Source of the DNA: Spirometra erinaceieuropaei
Lineage: Eukaryota > Platyhelminthes > Cestoda > Diphyllobothriidea > Diphyllobothriidae
DNA: 64,000 nucleotides
Assembly: GCA_902702965.1 (NCBI GenBank)
Contig: CACRXP010000866.1
Location: forward strand, 78,550-142,549
Direction of reading: 5' to 3'
Both the position numbers and the translations under genes were made by a program. This document shows, in pieces, positions 1-10,616 of this stretch. The notes beneath the pieces are model-generated. The model searched no databases and was not told the origin of the DNA. It saw only the letters and a list, made by a program, of their open reading frames with translations. How positions within the stretch are numbered: position 1 is the stretch's first letter; every line of letters begins with the position of its first letter.

Positions 1-619
1 TCGCATGCTTCGCGAGCTGGCAAACAAGTGTCTCAAAAGTCTGCAGACTGAAACTTTCCAAAGCGACATGACCTTTCTTACAAGTCCCCAAGAGTTAAAT
101 GGAGCCTGGACCTCTGACAAGTACTTAGTCAACTGGCGCGTTGATCCTGTCCCCGATGACGGAGTCCTACGCAGTCATCTCCGGACAATAAACTTCTGTA
201 GGCGTTTAAATGCTCCGAAAAATAAATGAATGGTTCTTTCTTCCTAATTCGCACATGATCCTGGACCTGTAACATTCACTGAGGTCGTATTACCAGATCC
301 TAGTAGAATTACGCTCTACGCCGCAGCACTTTTTCCAATTCTCGGTTGTACCTCTCGAAGAACATCCTAAACGACTTGTGCCGCCGAAAGCGATCTGAAG
401 TTTATAGCCTAATTAACTCACTTCTGAAAGGAATTCCTCTCAAATCCCGTGTCATCGATTTCTTTTTCATGATTTTGTGTTTCCAGGTATGCGGCATTTA
501 CTCAACAATTTTTGAACGCAGTTGCGCTGTTTGTGGTCTTGCTACCCGGCTTGTTTCGACCTTTATAACCAGAGGACCATGTCTAAACACACACCTTCCC
601 TTCTACCCTCTCCATTCAG
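1..619. other. Upstream intron or flank, no gene recognised
   Basis: A 74-codon frame at 5-229 is open on the plus strand but matches no family I recognise. No exon encoding the missing N-terminal half of the 620-790 PDZ domain is visible. Confidence 0.35.
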
Positions 620-790
620 CCCGTCTTGTGCCTGGGAGCCCCGCAGAGCGGTCCCGCCAACTGCAGGTTGGCGACCTCGTTCTCTCCATTAACGGTGTCA
701 GTATTGCCGGTCTCAGACGCGAGGATATCGTGCGTCTCATTCGTGACAGCGGTTGCCAAGTTTCTCTCAGCGTTCTTCCCCACAGTACCT
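620..790 (+). CDS. MAGI: MAGI-like scaffold gene, exon a: second half of a PDZ domain
   Basis: This internal exon encodes the C-terminal two thirds of a PDZ domain. Visible features are the PGSPAER turn, the QVGDLVLSINGVSI strand-helix segment and the REDIVRLIRDSG helix, ending in a strand SLSVLP. The pattern matches the penultimate PDZ domain of MAGI proteins (inverted membrane-associated guanylate kinases that organise cell junctions and synapses). The acceptor is a strong pyrimidine tract followed by TTCAG (ends 619); the donor is CCT|GTGAGT at 791. The exon starts with two bases of a split codon and ends with one base, so both flanking introns are phase 1. The GxGF half of this domain must lie in an earlier exon, which I do not find at 1-619; it is probably upstream of the window. 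The family is clear as PDZ; MAGI identity comes from domain order. Confidence 0.72.
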
Positions 791-1020
791 GTGAGTCCAT
801 CCTGCCATCTGCCACTCCCCGCCGCTTTGGTCTAACAATTTAATTCATCATGCTTTGATATGATTTTCCTCCCAACAAACCGTCTCGTAATTGCTTCCGT
901 CCTCGCCAACGGCAGAAGAGACTCGAGCTTCGGATTTTGCCATTGGGCCACCTATGAGGACCGCTCTGATTCGGCTCAGGAATTACCTTGAGCTGGATTG
1001 TATCGACCACTGGTAGTATC

Positions 1021-1345
1021 ATATGACGGCAACGATAGGGTGTAGGACCCCCAGGTAATTTGGGCTAGCCTGTGGATCGTGTCATACGTTGAATAGTGGT
1101 AGAGAAGGTTTTACGGGGCAACACACAGGACGGAGGTCAAATTCCGTTGTGTTTCGTATGCCATAACGACAGACACGGAGCCTTACCTATCATATTTTAG
1201 TCTTAGACTTTTCTCTGGGCTGCCAGGTCATTGCGAGTGCTCCGTGAAAAGGATTTGACAACGGTAGGGTGTATGACCCCAACTAACTTGAGCTAGCCTG
1301 CGGACCGTGTCATACGTTGAGTGGTTGTAGGGGCGGTTTTACTGG
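1021..1345 (+). repeat. Two direct copies of a ~90 bp unit, ~235 bp apart
   Basis: The unit at about 1021-1110 (CAACGATAGGGTGTAGGACC, then AGCCTGTGGATCGTGTCATA) recurs at about 1256-1345 with roughly 85 percent identity by eye. It lies in the first intron of the PDZ gene. Family unknown. Confidence 0.6.
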
Positions 1346-2773
1346 TGGAGCAAAATGAAGGACGGAAAGCAAGAAGACGATAAATCTCCGCCGAAAGTCT
1401 TATCGTACGTTTTCATTTGGCAAAGAAAGTGAGCACGACAATTAAAAAATAAACGAAAAGCAATTTTCAAAAAATAACGGATATTTAATAAAGCGTCGCT
1501 GGTAAGTTTGCATTTAGTCAGGAGGGGAAGGAAATTTCAAACAAATGGCACCAGTGAATAATACATGATGTTCAAAATCACACTGAATTTTAGGGTATAT
1601 GTTTGTGGTTGCCATCTCCTTATGCGTCCTACACCCTATCCTTACCCATATAACTTTGAGTTCTCTGGATCCCGCCTACGTCGCTGATGGAACAGTTACC
1701 TTCAGAACACCTAACTCCTAGCTAAATTCACAGTTTTACTGGTCTGACTTGGCGGTATAGTTGACCAAGGACGGCATAGGTCAAAAATTACTGTCAATTA
1801 CCCTTATCCTTGCTTATAATGCCTCCCAAATTGGTTAACGGTTTTTTGTGTAAAATGAGCACAGCAGAAGGGGGAAGAGGTATTCAGACAAGTAGAGCGT
1901 TGGGCATAATAGTGCTCGGTAGCCAAACGATCCGGACTCGAATATCCAACCCGGTGGTTAGCTGTAGCTGGCTGCCGACGGCTGATGAGCCGGAAACTAT
2001 CACCCTAATCCCCCTTGTCTCTATCGCTATTCCTGCCGGCATCAGTAGTGCTCGCTACGCGACTGTCAGCGAGGACTCTAGATCGACCCCCTGATCGGCG
2101 AATGTTGTTCCAACGACTGGGGTCTGTTTTTTTGTACTAATGTCTCGCGTCTCGAGTAGTTGGGGTTGGCCGTTTATCCTTGAGCAGTATTTAAACTCCT
2201 GTTTGCGTTATTTGACCTTGGATTTATAGGTTTATCCAGTTCACACTTTGTCAGCGGCGCGAAGCTGACCTAACACTTAACATCTTCGCCTGCCTGATAA
2301 TAGGTGCGGGGTCATAGAGTCAACTTGCTGCCTTTCTTTCACTGCATGTAACATCATGTCTGGTGGTTGGTGTCATCATCGTCGACTGTCTTCTATAACT
2401 GCCTGTCCCCGGGCCCCACTGCACTGCCTGAATCGTGCATGTTCGAACATGGCAGTTGTGATCACAGGACTGCTGTGTATGCTTTGGCGACCTAACTCCT
2501 TGACACACGCCTGAATTAACGAAAGATGGCTAATCAGTCGGAAACCGGTTCAGGCGTATCCACCAAAAAATCGAACTACTAGTGAATGGCCGTCAGTGGA
2601 AGGAAAAAGCAAAAAATAAGCATATGAAGTACTATTCAGTTGGTTAGAAATTTAACAATCTTCTGTGAAAAATCGGAACTGTGGTGAACGCAAAAAGATC
2701 GTGTCAAGTGAGTGAACTCAGTAGCTGAGTACATAAAACAGCAGTAACGTCTTAAAACTTTTCTTCACACGCA

Positions 2774-3641
2774 CAGTAGACCTGCCATCTCATGGAATGT
2801 TAACCGGAATTCTGACATGTACTTTTGATTCCAAAAAAATAACTTAATTAGGTCCGCAGTACTAATTCTCATACAGCACAATCCAAGGATATTTCAGCCA
2901 CACCAAGATGCCGGCTTTTGAATAGGCCTCCTTCCGGTTGCCTGCAAAGAGTACATTGGGTTAAAATGGCCACTTAAGTAGTATGCATTTTTCCTTATGT
3001 TTTTCAGTGCTTATTAAACCAAATGCATTTGTTTGTAGAAAACTTGCACAAAATACTTCCTCTTGTACTCATTTGGTGGTGAACTGCGCTGTCTTGATAT
3101 TTTATACTCAAAAGAAGGCTATCTTTCGATCATGATAAAGTTTCTAATTACGAGATTTTAAAGACCATATAGCGTTGCACCAGTACGCATATTAGTGGTT
3201 GCTTTCGAAGTGGACAGCAAGGTCACCACCGACTGCAAAATTTTATATGAAATCTTAATACTCTATTGAAATGTATGATTTTCCTTACGGGGAAAGCATA
3301 GAGCACGTAGTTCGGAAACCCTGAATGCAAGCGTAACGACAAGTCGGGAATTGAGAAAAGTTGTTTAAAGCCGAATGACACTTCTTCTTTAAGTATAATA
3401 TTTTTAGATGACGTATTTTTTTCCAACTGAGTGCAAGAAAGAATATATTTGTGCATAGAGTATAGTTCATGCAGGCGGTCGGAAAGAAGCCTATTCAAAA
3501 GTCGACCTCCTGACGTGACGTGCATATCCTGGAACAATGCTGCATGTTAATTAATATTATAACCCCGCTTAAGTAATGCTTTCTTATAAAACGTAAATTT
3601 CATAATTTTGGCCCAAATTTCATGAGATAGCACATCCATTG
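2774..3641. mobile_element. Foldback element copy 1 (degenerate, Tc1-like ends)
   Basis: The left end starts CAGTAGACCTGCCATCTCAT and the right end reads as its diverged inverse, ending near CATCCATTG followed by TA. Internal landmarks match the other copies: GATGCCGGCTTTTGAAT near the left, and in the right half a stretch ending TTCATGAGATAGCACATCC. It sits in an intron of the PDZ gene and has no coding capacity. Confidence 0.6.
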
Positions 3642-3644
3642 TAC

Positions 3645-4627
3645 ATCTGCAAGCAGAACAACGGCTAAAAAACTGTTTTTTGCATACGTCTGTGGCACAT
3701 CCCCTCGACGAGTTGATTTTATGTAAAGTGTGGCACATAATTGCGTGCATAATGTTTGATCATGCGTTTCGAACGCTTATTACGGGAATTCGATGTATTT
3801 CTTTTCGTTTTTATTGCTGGAGTTGCAATTGCTTAGAGCAAAGATGATTTCGGTTGATCTTTTCGATAGAGACACTTCAAGGGTAAAGGTTTCTATATGG
3901 TCAGTGACTTATACATTCGACCAGAGTTGGCAGATGAAATCGTAAGCATACCTTTTTTGTACCAGGAGAGCCTTTCCTCAGTAAAATTATTGTGTCCCGT
4001 TTGGCGGCGACGTACTGTGCTGAGTTACAGAATGTAGTCAAAATATCAGTAACTACTTAACTGATTTCAGAATTCTTAGCGACTGTCCGAAAACACGGAT
4101 TCTATAGTTTGAGTCTATAAAAACCTTGGAAATATTGTGTATTTTGAAAGAATTTACTGAAGTATCTACTTCTTGGGCTTTCTTTTCCACGGAAATGGCC
4201 GTTTGAGTCCTATTTGAAGGCTTACCCAAGCATGAAACCTCATTGCCGACATAAGCATGACGTCCGCAACCCAAGACTGGAATGAATATGGTATTCATAG
4301 ATTGAAAAAGCCGCCTCTTTAAACAGTGCCTTGGTATGGCGTTTTGTACTGGGAAGTTTGGCCGCCTTCCACATCTTTGCATTCCTCACTGGGGCTTTTT
4401 CGATCTCAGATACCATGTCCCGGCTGTCGGTTTTATTCAAATGCCTTTCGATCAGGATCCCCAGTTTTTCGGATGGTTGAACTCTGAATTCGAGTATAAT
4501 CATTTTGTTTGCAAAATTTGCTTGCCGTTCCACAAAATATTGCACAAAATGACTGAGCAAGCAGGCATGCTAGCACGATGCGACTCACGTCCTGTGTTCT
4601 ATGTCTGTTCACTTACTGTTAATCTAG
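3645..4627. other. Rest of the 791-4627 intron, nothing recognised
   Basis: Apart from the direct repeats and foldback copy 1, I see no coding, RNA or repeat signal. A 104-109 codon minus-strand frame at 4053-4382 overlaps the intron end and resembles no known family. Confidence 0.35.
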
Positions 4628-4905
4628 CGACGGCGCATTACGAGAATCACATCGCGGCAAAGAAGGACTATGTTCACCACCACCACCAGCAGCAGCATCA
4701 TCACCAACAGTTCGGGCCACCGCTGCCGTCGTTGCCACTGCCAATGACATCCAGCGTTCCAGCTCTCCTCTTTGAGATTACTCTCTTCCGCAGCAGTCGT
4801 GGTTTCGGTTTCTCCATTCGCGGTGGTCACGAATTCAACCAGATGCCTCTTACCGTCCTGCGCATCGCTGAAGGCGGCTCCGCCTTCCTCGATGGACGCC
4901 TAAGG
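4628..4905 (+). CDS. MAGI: MAGI-like scaffold gene, exon b: His/Gln linker and first half of last PDZ
   Basis: The exon begins after the acceptor TTAATCTAG (ends 4627) with two bases that complete the split codon of exon a as serine. It encodes a ~40-residue linker with a His/Gln-rich run (HHHHQQQHHHQQ) and a Pro/Leu stretch. Then comes the start of a PDZ domain: LLFEITLFR, the carboxylate-binding loop RGFGFSIRGG and the PLTVLRIAEGGSA segment typical of the last PDZ domain of MAGI proteins. The donor is AGG|GTATGT at 4906, giving a phase 0 intron. The open frame extends upstream to about 4336 and downstream to 4986, but those parts do not resemble protein sequence of this family and are read as intron. 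Confidence 0.72.
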
Positions 4906-6236
4906 GTATGTGTTTTGTTGTGTCCTGTTGTTTTCTTTTTTTGCTTCGCCTTCCTCCTTCATCCGCTGTTTTTCACCGACTTTTAAAAAGGCTGGCGAAC
5001 ACAGTTGCATTAATCGCTCGTCAGCCTAGGGGCTACGTCATGACTGTGCCGATACTTGCAGAAGGGGCCTTCTTCATTTAGTCGGATCCGGCAGCCCTTT
5101 GATGATTAAAACCTTGCTGCCGTCTACTGTGGTTTCTGTTGTAATGGTTTCTGGTCGTCCATCATTTCTACCTGGACAAAGGTGACATATGGGCCGTAAT
5201 TCGAATATCGAGTCATTCCAAGGTTGAAATGTGATTGGCCCTGGGTAGGTCTTGGAAATGCGCTAGTCACGACTGGTTAATCGGGTTGCGAACTGTATGT
5301 GCGTTCGATTGTCACTAGGGTTGATAAGCTAACCGGAATTCTCAACGTCAGCGCTGTAGCCAGATAAAACTTTTGATTGTATATTTATCTTTTCGCACTC
5401 TATGCTAGCAGATGACTCCTAAGTCCTTTGGAGCACGCGGTGGACATCGTCGGCCACAGGGATCAAACTGACAATAGTTGTTTTCCTGAGGCAAAAGTGG
5501 ACGCTTGCATGTACGCCATTAGCTTTTTTAAGTACAATAATTAAGCTCGCAATTCGAAGTGCTGGCAGTCAGGGGGTTAGAAAAGGGCGGAGGACCGACG
5601 GCATTGGTTAGATATTCCAGCCGAACTGGCCCCAGCCCCTCATGACCAATCGTGCTGGAGGAGAATGTGTGAAGAATGCATGGTTACATCCGAATCACGT
5701 GCTGGCCGCGACTGTAGATATTTTGGAATTTGATAATGTTGGTAGCCTAACTCCCAACTCTACACCTATGTCTAAAGCTTAACCCTAGCACCTAATCCTT
5801 ACTTCACCCCAACCTCTGACCCTAAGCCGTGACCCCTCTAATTCGAACGCCAACACCAATGGTAACAATTGAGGGGGGCGTGACGGGGAATGAGCAAAAG
5901 TTGGAACGCGGCCACATGGAGCCTACTCAAATGACCTAAGTAGGCATTCCACATTAACAAAGATTAAGTGGGTCATATACCCCATCGTCGCCGGACTTTC
6001 CTTGCACTGGCTTCACGCCTTCATATTGAACGCCCTTTGCGGCATTTGACCCAGTCTTCCGTCCTCCGACATCCTCCATCTTCCTGCCCTCCGAAATGGG
6101 GATTTGCTTGCCGCTTAGCCTGATCTGCAATAAGCAACTTTAAAATAGTCTCCATGGGGATCCTACACCATTGACTGTGTTAGTATCCTTGTGCTTTGCT
6201 TGATGTCAAATTCTTTATTCCTTCCTTCCTTCTAAG
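4906..6236. other. Intron with degenerate telomere-like tract and a repeat scrap
   Basis: About 5735-5835 is a run of CCCTAACC/CCCTAGC-like words (degenerate telomere-type repeat). Around 5440-5480 is a short match to the unclassified repeat family also seen near 25.9 and 59.2 kb (GTGGACATCGTCGGCCACAG). Otherwise nothing is recognised. Confidence 0.45.
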
Positions 6237-6456
6237 GTTGGCGATGAACTGGTTCAGATTAACGGCCACTTCACTGCAGGCATGTCTCATCGTCGGGCGG
6301 TTGAGATCATCCAGGCGGGTGGAAATATGATCCGTCTGGTGGTTCGTCGGCCCTCCTCTCTTGTGCACTACTCCAACCTTCCTCAGTCACGGGGCTATCG
6401 CGGTCCTCCCTACGCTTTCCATCCAGAATTCCAGAATCCCCCTCGCCTTTCCTCAG
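6237..6456 (+). CDS. MAGI: MAGI-like scaffold gene, exon c: second half of last PDZ
   Basis: The exon follows an excellent acceptor (CCTTCCTTCCTTCTAAG) in phase 0 and continues the PDZ of exon b directly: VGDELVQINGHFTAGMSHRR, then AVEIIQAGGNMIRLVVRRP. The histidine in SHRRAVEII sits at the start of the second helix, where class I PDZ domains have their ligand-selecting histidine; exon a has R-E-D there instead. After the domain come ~30 residues rich in Pro, Gly and aromatics. The donor CAG|GTAGGG at 6457 leaves one base of a split codon (phase 1). Reading through without splicing would stop at 6581. Confidence 0.75.
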
Positions 6457-6974
6457 GTAGGGTAACTTCGACCCGGACACTTGCCTTTTTGTGTTCAGTT
6501 ACGCTGGATGCACCATCCCCTGTGGTTAGAGACGAAGAGGCGAGTTCCAGAAAGCAGTTCAGAAGAAGTTGCGACCGCTGAAACATGAGGTCTATTGACC
6601 TGGCTATTCGGATTTCCATTCGATTCCATCGTCAGAGAAAGTCCGGATGAAGGTGGTGACGGCACAATGGGTTCAGGGTTTATAGGTCGCAGTTGCCATG
6701 CCACCACATACCTACAATAATTGACAGCTCCCGCGCCCATCACCGGAGGTCGTATTTGCTGCAATTATTGCTTGTTAACCTACACCCGAGTCGTTAATTG
6801 CGGTAATTTCATTAACCCTTGTTGATCCGTGTCCTGGTAGTGAATGGGCTATTTGATTCGCGTTCACTGGAAATGTTGTTCACCTGCGCCCTCCCAGCAT
6901 GGATAAGTCAGTCAGTGTACTTGAGGGAAATAGTCTTACGTCTTTGAACTCCCTATTTGTACATAAAAAATAGA

Positions 6975-7466
6975 TAAAATAAGGAAAAATGCACATCGCT
7001 CCATTGAATGCAGGGGGCATTAAAATCTCCCATGAGAACAAAGTCTGCTTTCCAGTAGACGATTATCTGGGTCAGGATCCGCCTGCGGGGTCCGGTAGAT
7101 AGTTACGACTTCGAGGGGCTGAGACCCCCGTGCCTTTATAGTCAGCCTAATTGCCTCTGTGTCGTCGGAAATCTTGTCGGTTTTCTCACGCACTGTTAAG
7201 TTGCTCTTGAAATACATGGCAACTCCTCCACCCCGGCGGCCTCTCCTATCTCTCCTAAACAGTTGGTATCCTGTTAGTGCTACCTCGCAATCACCCACGT
7301 TCTCTGACAGCCACGTTTCTGTTATTGCTATAACATCCGGAGGTGTATTAGCTACCTGTATTGTCAGTTCTTCAAGCTTGGAAAACAGACTCTGAACAGT
7401 GGTGTAAAAGAATTTAAGTTTGCACCATTCGGCAGTGTTTCGTTCGATTTGTCTCCGGTTTGCCAA
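6975..7466 (-). pseudogene. LINE endonuclease (APE type) fragment, CR1-like
   Basis: The minus strand encodes an apurinic/apyrimidinic-type endonuclease domain of a non-LTR retrotransposon. Motifs read in order are PPDVIAITETWLSE, the YQLFRRDRRGRRGGGVAMY block and, after a frameshift near 7050, VLMGDFNAP. These are the metal-binding glutamate and the DFN motif of the fold, which nicks target DNA to prime reverse transcription. No reverse transcriptase follows; similarity stops at about 6975, so the copy is truncated at its 3' side, unlike the usual 5' truncation. It lies antisense in the last intron of the PDZ gene. Confidence 0.8.
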
Positions 7467-7919
7467 TACTATGTTGCTGCCGCCACCATGGTGACTGGCT
7501 GGTTTCAGAGCAACGCTGGTCTCAGAGTACTCTGCCCAGACAGTCTTGGCACAGAATATGGAGGTGGGAGGTCATTGCGCCTGTTACTCGACTGCAGGCC
7601 GGAGAACCATGGCACAAGCAGCACTCAGCTCACGCGGTTTTCGCTTCTCGCGTGAGTTTTGGCCTCGTCAAACTTTCTGTGGCCAGGTTCTGCGTACGCC
7701 CTTTAGATACTGCCCCGTTTTTATGCCTGCCTCCATTACCTAGCGAGGAAGACAAATTTTAGAGTTGTGAAAATCCCCATAAAAATATTCAGAAGACAAT
7801 GTGGAGAGCGAACGTTGCTTTCGATAACTTCTCGTCAGGCCAGTACAGTTATATGGGACGGGGTACAGTGGGTGAAGAAAATCGATAAAAGTTAGTTTTT
7901 GCCTACCTCCACTACCTTT

Positions 7920-8025
7920 ATCTGCGACTGTCTCTGATAACGGGGTTCCGGTGAGAATCTGAAACGTCAGATCAATAAACGCCTTGGCCCAGCGACCGCA
8001 TCTTCGCCTTCTGAATCATCCACCC
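7920..8025 (+). ncRNA. Hammerhead ribozyme motif, PLE-terminal type (degenerate)
   Basis: The core reads CTGATAA (7934-7940; consensus CTGANGA), then a stem II hairpin GGGTTC/GAATCT, then GAAACGTC (7961-7968). Bases GTCT before the core can pair with AGAT after the GTC cleavage triplet (stem I). The downstream sequence ATCAATAAACGCCTTGGCCC matches the flank of the 20.7 and 50.5 kb copies. One core base is changed, so activity is doubtful. Confidence 0.55.
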
Positions 8026-9350
8026 TGTTTATGGGTAGGTGGCGAGCAGGGTAACAGTTCTACAAGGAGGATCATTGGGCTGACTGGTTTACCCAGCGCT
8101 GAAATTTTTGCCATTTTGACGTCCTTCGGGACGGTGGATACCTTTTAGGTGCACATTTTATCCTGACATGACTCTTGCCACAGCAGGCTTTTCACACAGA
8201 CTCCTTATTTTTATTGCTTTGAGCCCGCCGGGTTTTTCTTTAGCACCGTCTCCAGTATTCACTGGGTTTTCTTTTAAACGCCGTCTCCATTTGTCCCAAC
8301 AGCTGGTCTGTAAATGCGGTAAGTCTTGTGGTAACCCCCCTTACGCCCTCCCCGGCCAAACAACCTCGCCCCGCATGCATCTGTTCGTCTGCGCGCATGT
8401 TTGTGTCGAACAACCCTATCGGTGCAAACTGCAACCAATACCCCCATCCGCCCTGCCGCGCCTCACCCCTCCCCCTTCCCCTTACTCTTCGGGCTTCCCC
8501 GCCTCTACCGAATGTCTAAATATAGTATCCTTTTGTGTGCAACTGTTAACTTTGCCCTCCTGTCATGCATGCGATTGTCGACAACTTTTCCACGGAAACC
8601 CCGAACTCTTCGTTACCTTGCCTGGCTGCCAAATGGACACCTCGCCATTTATTCAGTAGCGAGTGCACCCACCACTCGAAGGCATCGCTCTGTGGGCCAT
8701 CTACAAGCGAGCCTTTTATTTTTAGCTACGAGGAAGTACGAAGAACTCCTAGTCGGTCCCACACTTATCGCCCGAAATAGAAAATAATAGAAAATAGCCA
8801 AAAATGACGGCTATTAAAAATAATGGTCCAAAAAATCGATTTAATGAGCACCTTAAAAGTAAGTTATTTTTAATAGTAAACAGAACATAGGATAGAGGGG
8901 CATATTGCGAGTAGCTTCAGTTGTAAAAATTCAAAATTTATGAATGTCTCATGTCTGTGTATAAATGTGTCCACTAACTTCGTGAAATGCAGACTTTTAA
9001 ATGAATTTGCCAAGTGTTTAGTCCGGGGGCACCCTCGAACATCATGCTACCGCCGAATCTATCCCTCGTGTATTGCTACACGGACGAAGTAGTTTGTGTG
9101 CCTTGCCTTACTCACACGAGCAGAAAGCGGATCCTCCGGTACGCCAACAGCGCTTGGCGTTCACACGGTAGAGTTTGTAATTCACAAGCGTCTCGGGGCT
9201 GTGCTTGTGCTTGACAGACGTTGGGTTTCTTTGCTGTAACCTTCAGGAGGAGGTATGATAGTGACAAACCAAAGAAGAACACAGAGACGTTAATCGTTGT
9301 TCTAGCTGTTCCGTCTGGCATCCATCGGCAACTTTACCTGTATACCAGCT
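8026..9350. other. Intron, no gene recognised
   Basis: Frames of 128-163 codons at 8168-8787 overlap each other in different phases, are Pro/Ser/Cys-rich from a pyrimidine-rich tract, and match nothing I know. Confidence 0.3.
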
Positions 9351-9606
9351 GTTTTTGAGGGATTTCCCTTGCTTGCCTTGTTTAATTTCCGAGGAAACTA
9401 ATGCATGAACTTAGAGTAACTCTTCCGAAACAGACCTTTTCAGACACGGTCCGAAGTTTGATATGAATATTTGAGCTGAAATCCATCAGCTACTGCGGAA
9501 TAACCGCTTAATATTCACAAACCGCCAACAGACAGTCAGTAGTATAGAATTGTGCAATGATTTGCCGTACTAACAACACAGGTATTAGCTAAAAGCCCAG
9601 ACACGC

Positions 9607-9668
9607 GTGTTTCGCCGATCTTATGCCGCTGCCTGACGTAGCTGCGAGGGGTTCGGCGCGTCAGTGAG
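9607..9668 (-). ncRNA. Hammerhead ribozyme motif, long-stem type (core mutated)
   Basis: The minus strand reads CTGACGC (9658-9664; A9 of the core changed to C), a long stem II closed by GCCGA/TCGGC, then GAAACACGCGTGTC. It is the mirror partner of the plus-strand copy at 10057-10129. Confidence 0.5.
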
Positions 9669-10056
9669 TCCCCTATCTTTCCCCGTGTGTTTGAAGCATT
9701 TTGTCCCCGGTACGAAGCTGAAGTAGGCTTCAAATTTTTAAAAGCGACAGGACGCAGCTGAAGAGCAGTCGCGAAATTTTTTGGTACCAATAAATCCTGC
9801 CGTTCTTGCCTACTTCAGCTTCGGTTCCCCGTGTGTGTTCTGGTATATGAACTCCCGTCTCAACTTGCCTTGTTTAATTTCCGAGGAAACTAATGCGCGA
9901 ACTTGGAGTAACTCTTTCGAAACAGACCTTTTCAGGTACGGTCCGAAGTTTCGAAAGAGTTACTCCAAGTTCGCGCCTTAATTTCCTCGGAAATTAAACA
10001 AGGCAAGTTGAGACTGGAGTTCATATACCAGAACACACACGGGGAAAGCTGGAGGA

Positions 10057-10129
10057 CCCACTGACGAGCCGAACCCCTCGCAGCTACGTCAGGCAGCGGC
10101 ATAAGATCGGCGAAACACGCGTGTCTGGG
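10057..10129 (+). ncRNA. Hammerhead ribozyme, long-stem type, consensus core
   Basis: Elements in order: stem I strand CCCA (10057-10060); core CTGACGA (10061-10067, fits CUGANGA); stem II closed by GCCGA (10068-10072) and TCGGC (10107-10111); GAAA (10112-10115); stem III as the palindrome ACACGCGTGT; then C at 10125, the expected cleavage position after GTC; then TGGG (10126-10129) closing stem I. All invariant core bases are present. The stem III palindrome favours pairing between two ribozymes. It sits 200 bp before the last exon of the PDZ gene, on the same strand. Confidence 0.78.
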
Positions 10130-10332
10130 CTTTTAGCTAATACCTGTGTTGTTAGTGCCGTAAATCATTGCAAAATTTCCCTTGCTGTAAGCTCCCTCTA
10201 AGCCGGGCGACTCCCTCATATTCTCACGCTTTCTGTGTTTCTTTTACTGGCTCTTCTGTCTACTAGGCTTCATCCCTCAGACCCCTCATCTTGTTGCGTG
10301 CTGACCCCCCCCCCCTCCCTCCTATTTTTTAG

Positions 10333-10616
10333 GTAATCTCTTTTGTAAATACACTGGTGACCCTCTTGGTGATGCTGGTGCCGCCAGTGGCCAGTTGACC
10401 CGCGAGCACCACTGTTCACAGTGCTCCCTAACAGCCCACGCCTGGGCTGACTCCAACGAGGGCCTGCATTTGAAGGCGGACGTCTGTGAACGGAATAGCT
10501 GCGGCAGCCGCTGGTCGTCCTCTGACAACAGCAACGACCCCCTGAATCCATCTCATCCCTCAAGACAGTTCTCAGCCGGTGGCGACTTTAACTTCACCTC
10601 ACACATTCACTTGTAA
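10333..10616 (+). CDS. MAGI: MAGI-like scaffold gene, exon d: C-terminal tail and stop codon
   Basis: This is the probable last coding exon. A very strong acceptor (long C/T tract then ATTTTTTAG, ends 10332) opens a frame that starts with two bases of a split codon, matching the phase 1 donor of exon c and making glycine at the join. It runs 94 codons to TAA at 10614. The product is a polar, low-complexity tail: Gly/Ala-rich, then Cys/His-containing (HHCSQCS), then SSSDNSNDPLNPSHPS, ending HIHL. The end is not a class I PDZ ligand. I recognise no domain, so the assignment rests on splice signals, phase and frame length. No obvious AATAAA signal follows closely. Confidence 0.5.

Larger units (their letters stand above)
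9365..10170. repeat. Nested palindrome of the long-stem hammerhead repeat
   Basis: Two oppositely oriented copies of a short non-coding repeat face each other. The arm at about 9560-9685 is the inverse of 10048-10165. Inside, 9825-9925 and 9950-10048 form a second near-perfect palindrome built from GTTTAATTTCCGAGGAAACT. The left part (9365-9560) shows the rest of the unit. Both arms carry hammerhead sequence; the right one is intact in core bases. Confidence 0.75.

Noticed and set aside
5..229. First exon of the PDZ gene
   Set aside because: The 74-codon frame lacks the GxGF half-domain needed to precede the exon at 620 and has no fitting donor.
4336..4627. Upstream extension of the PDZ exon frame as coding sequence
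   Set aside because: A good acceptor at 4627 matches the phase of the preceding exon, and the upstream residues do not resemble a linker of this family.
8168..8787. Frames of 128-163 codons suggesting an exon
   Set aside because: Two phases are open at once in a pyrimidine-rich tract, with no motif and no clear splice sites.
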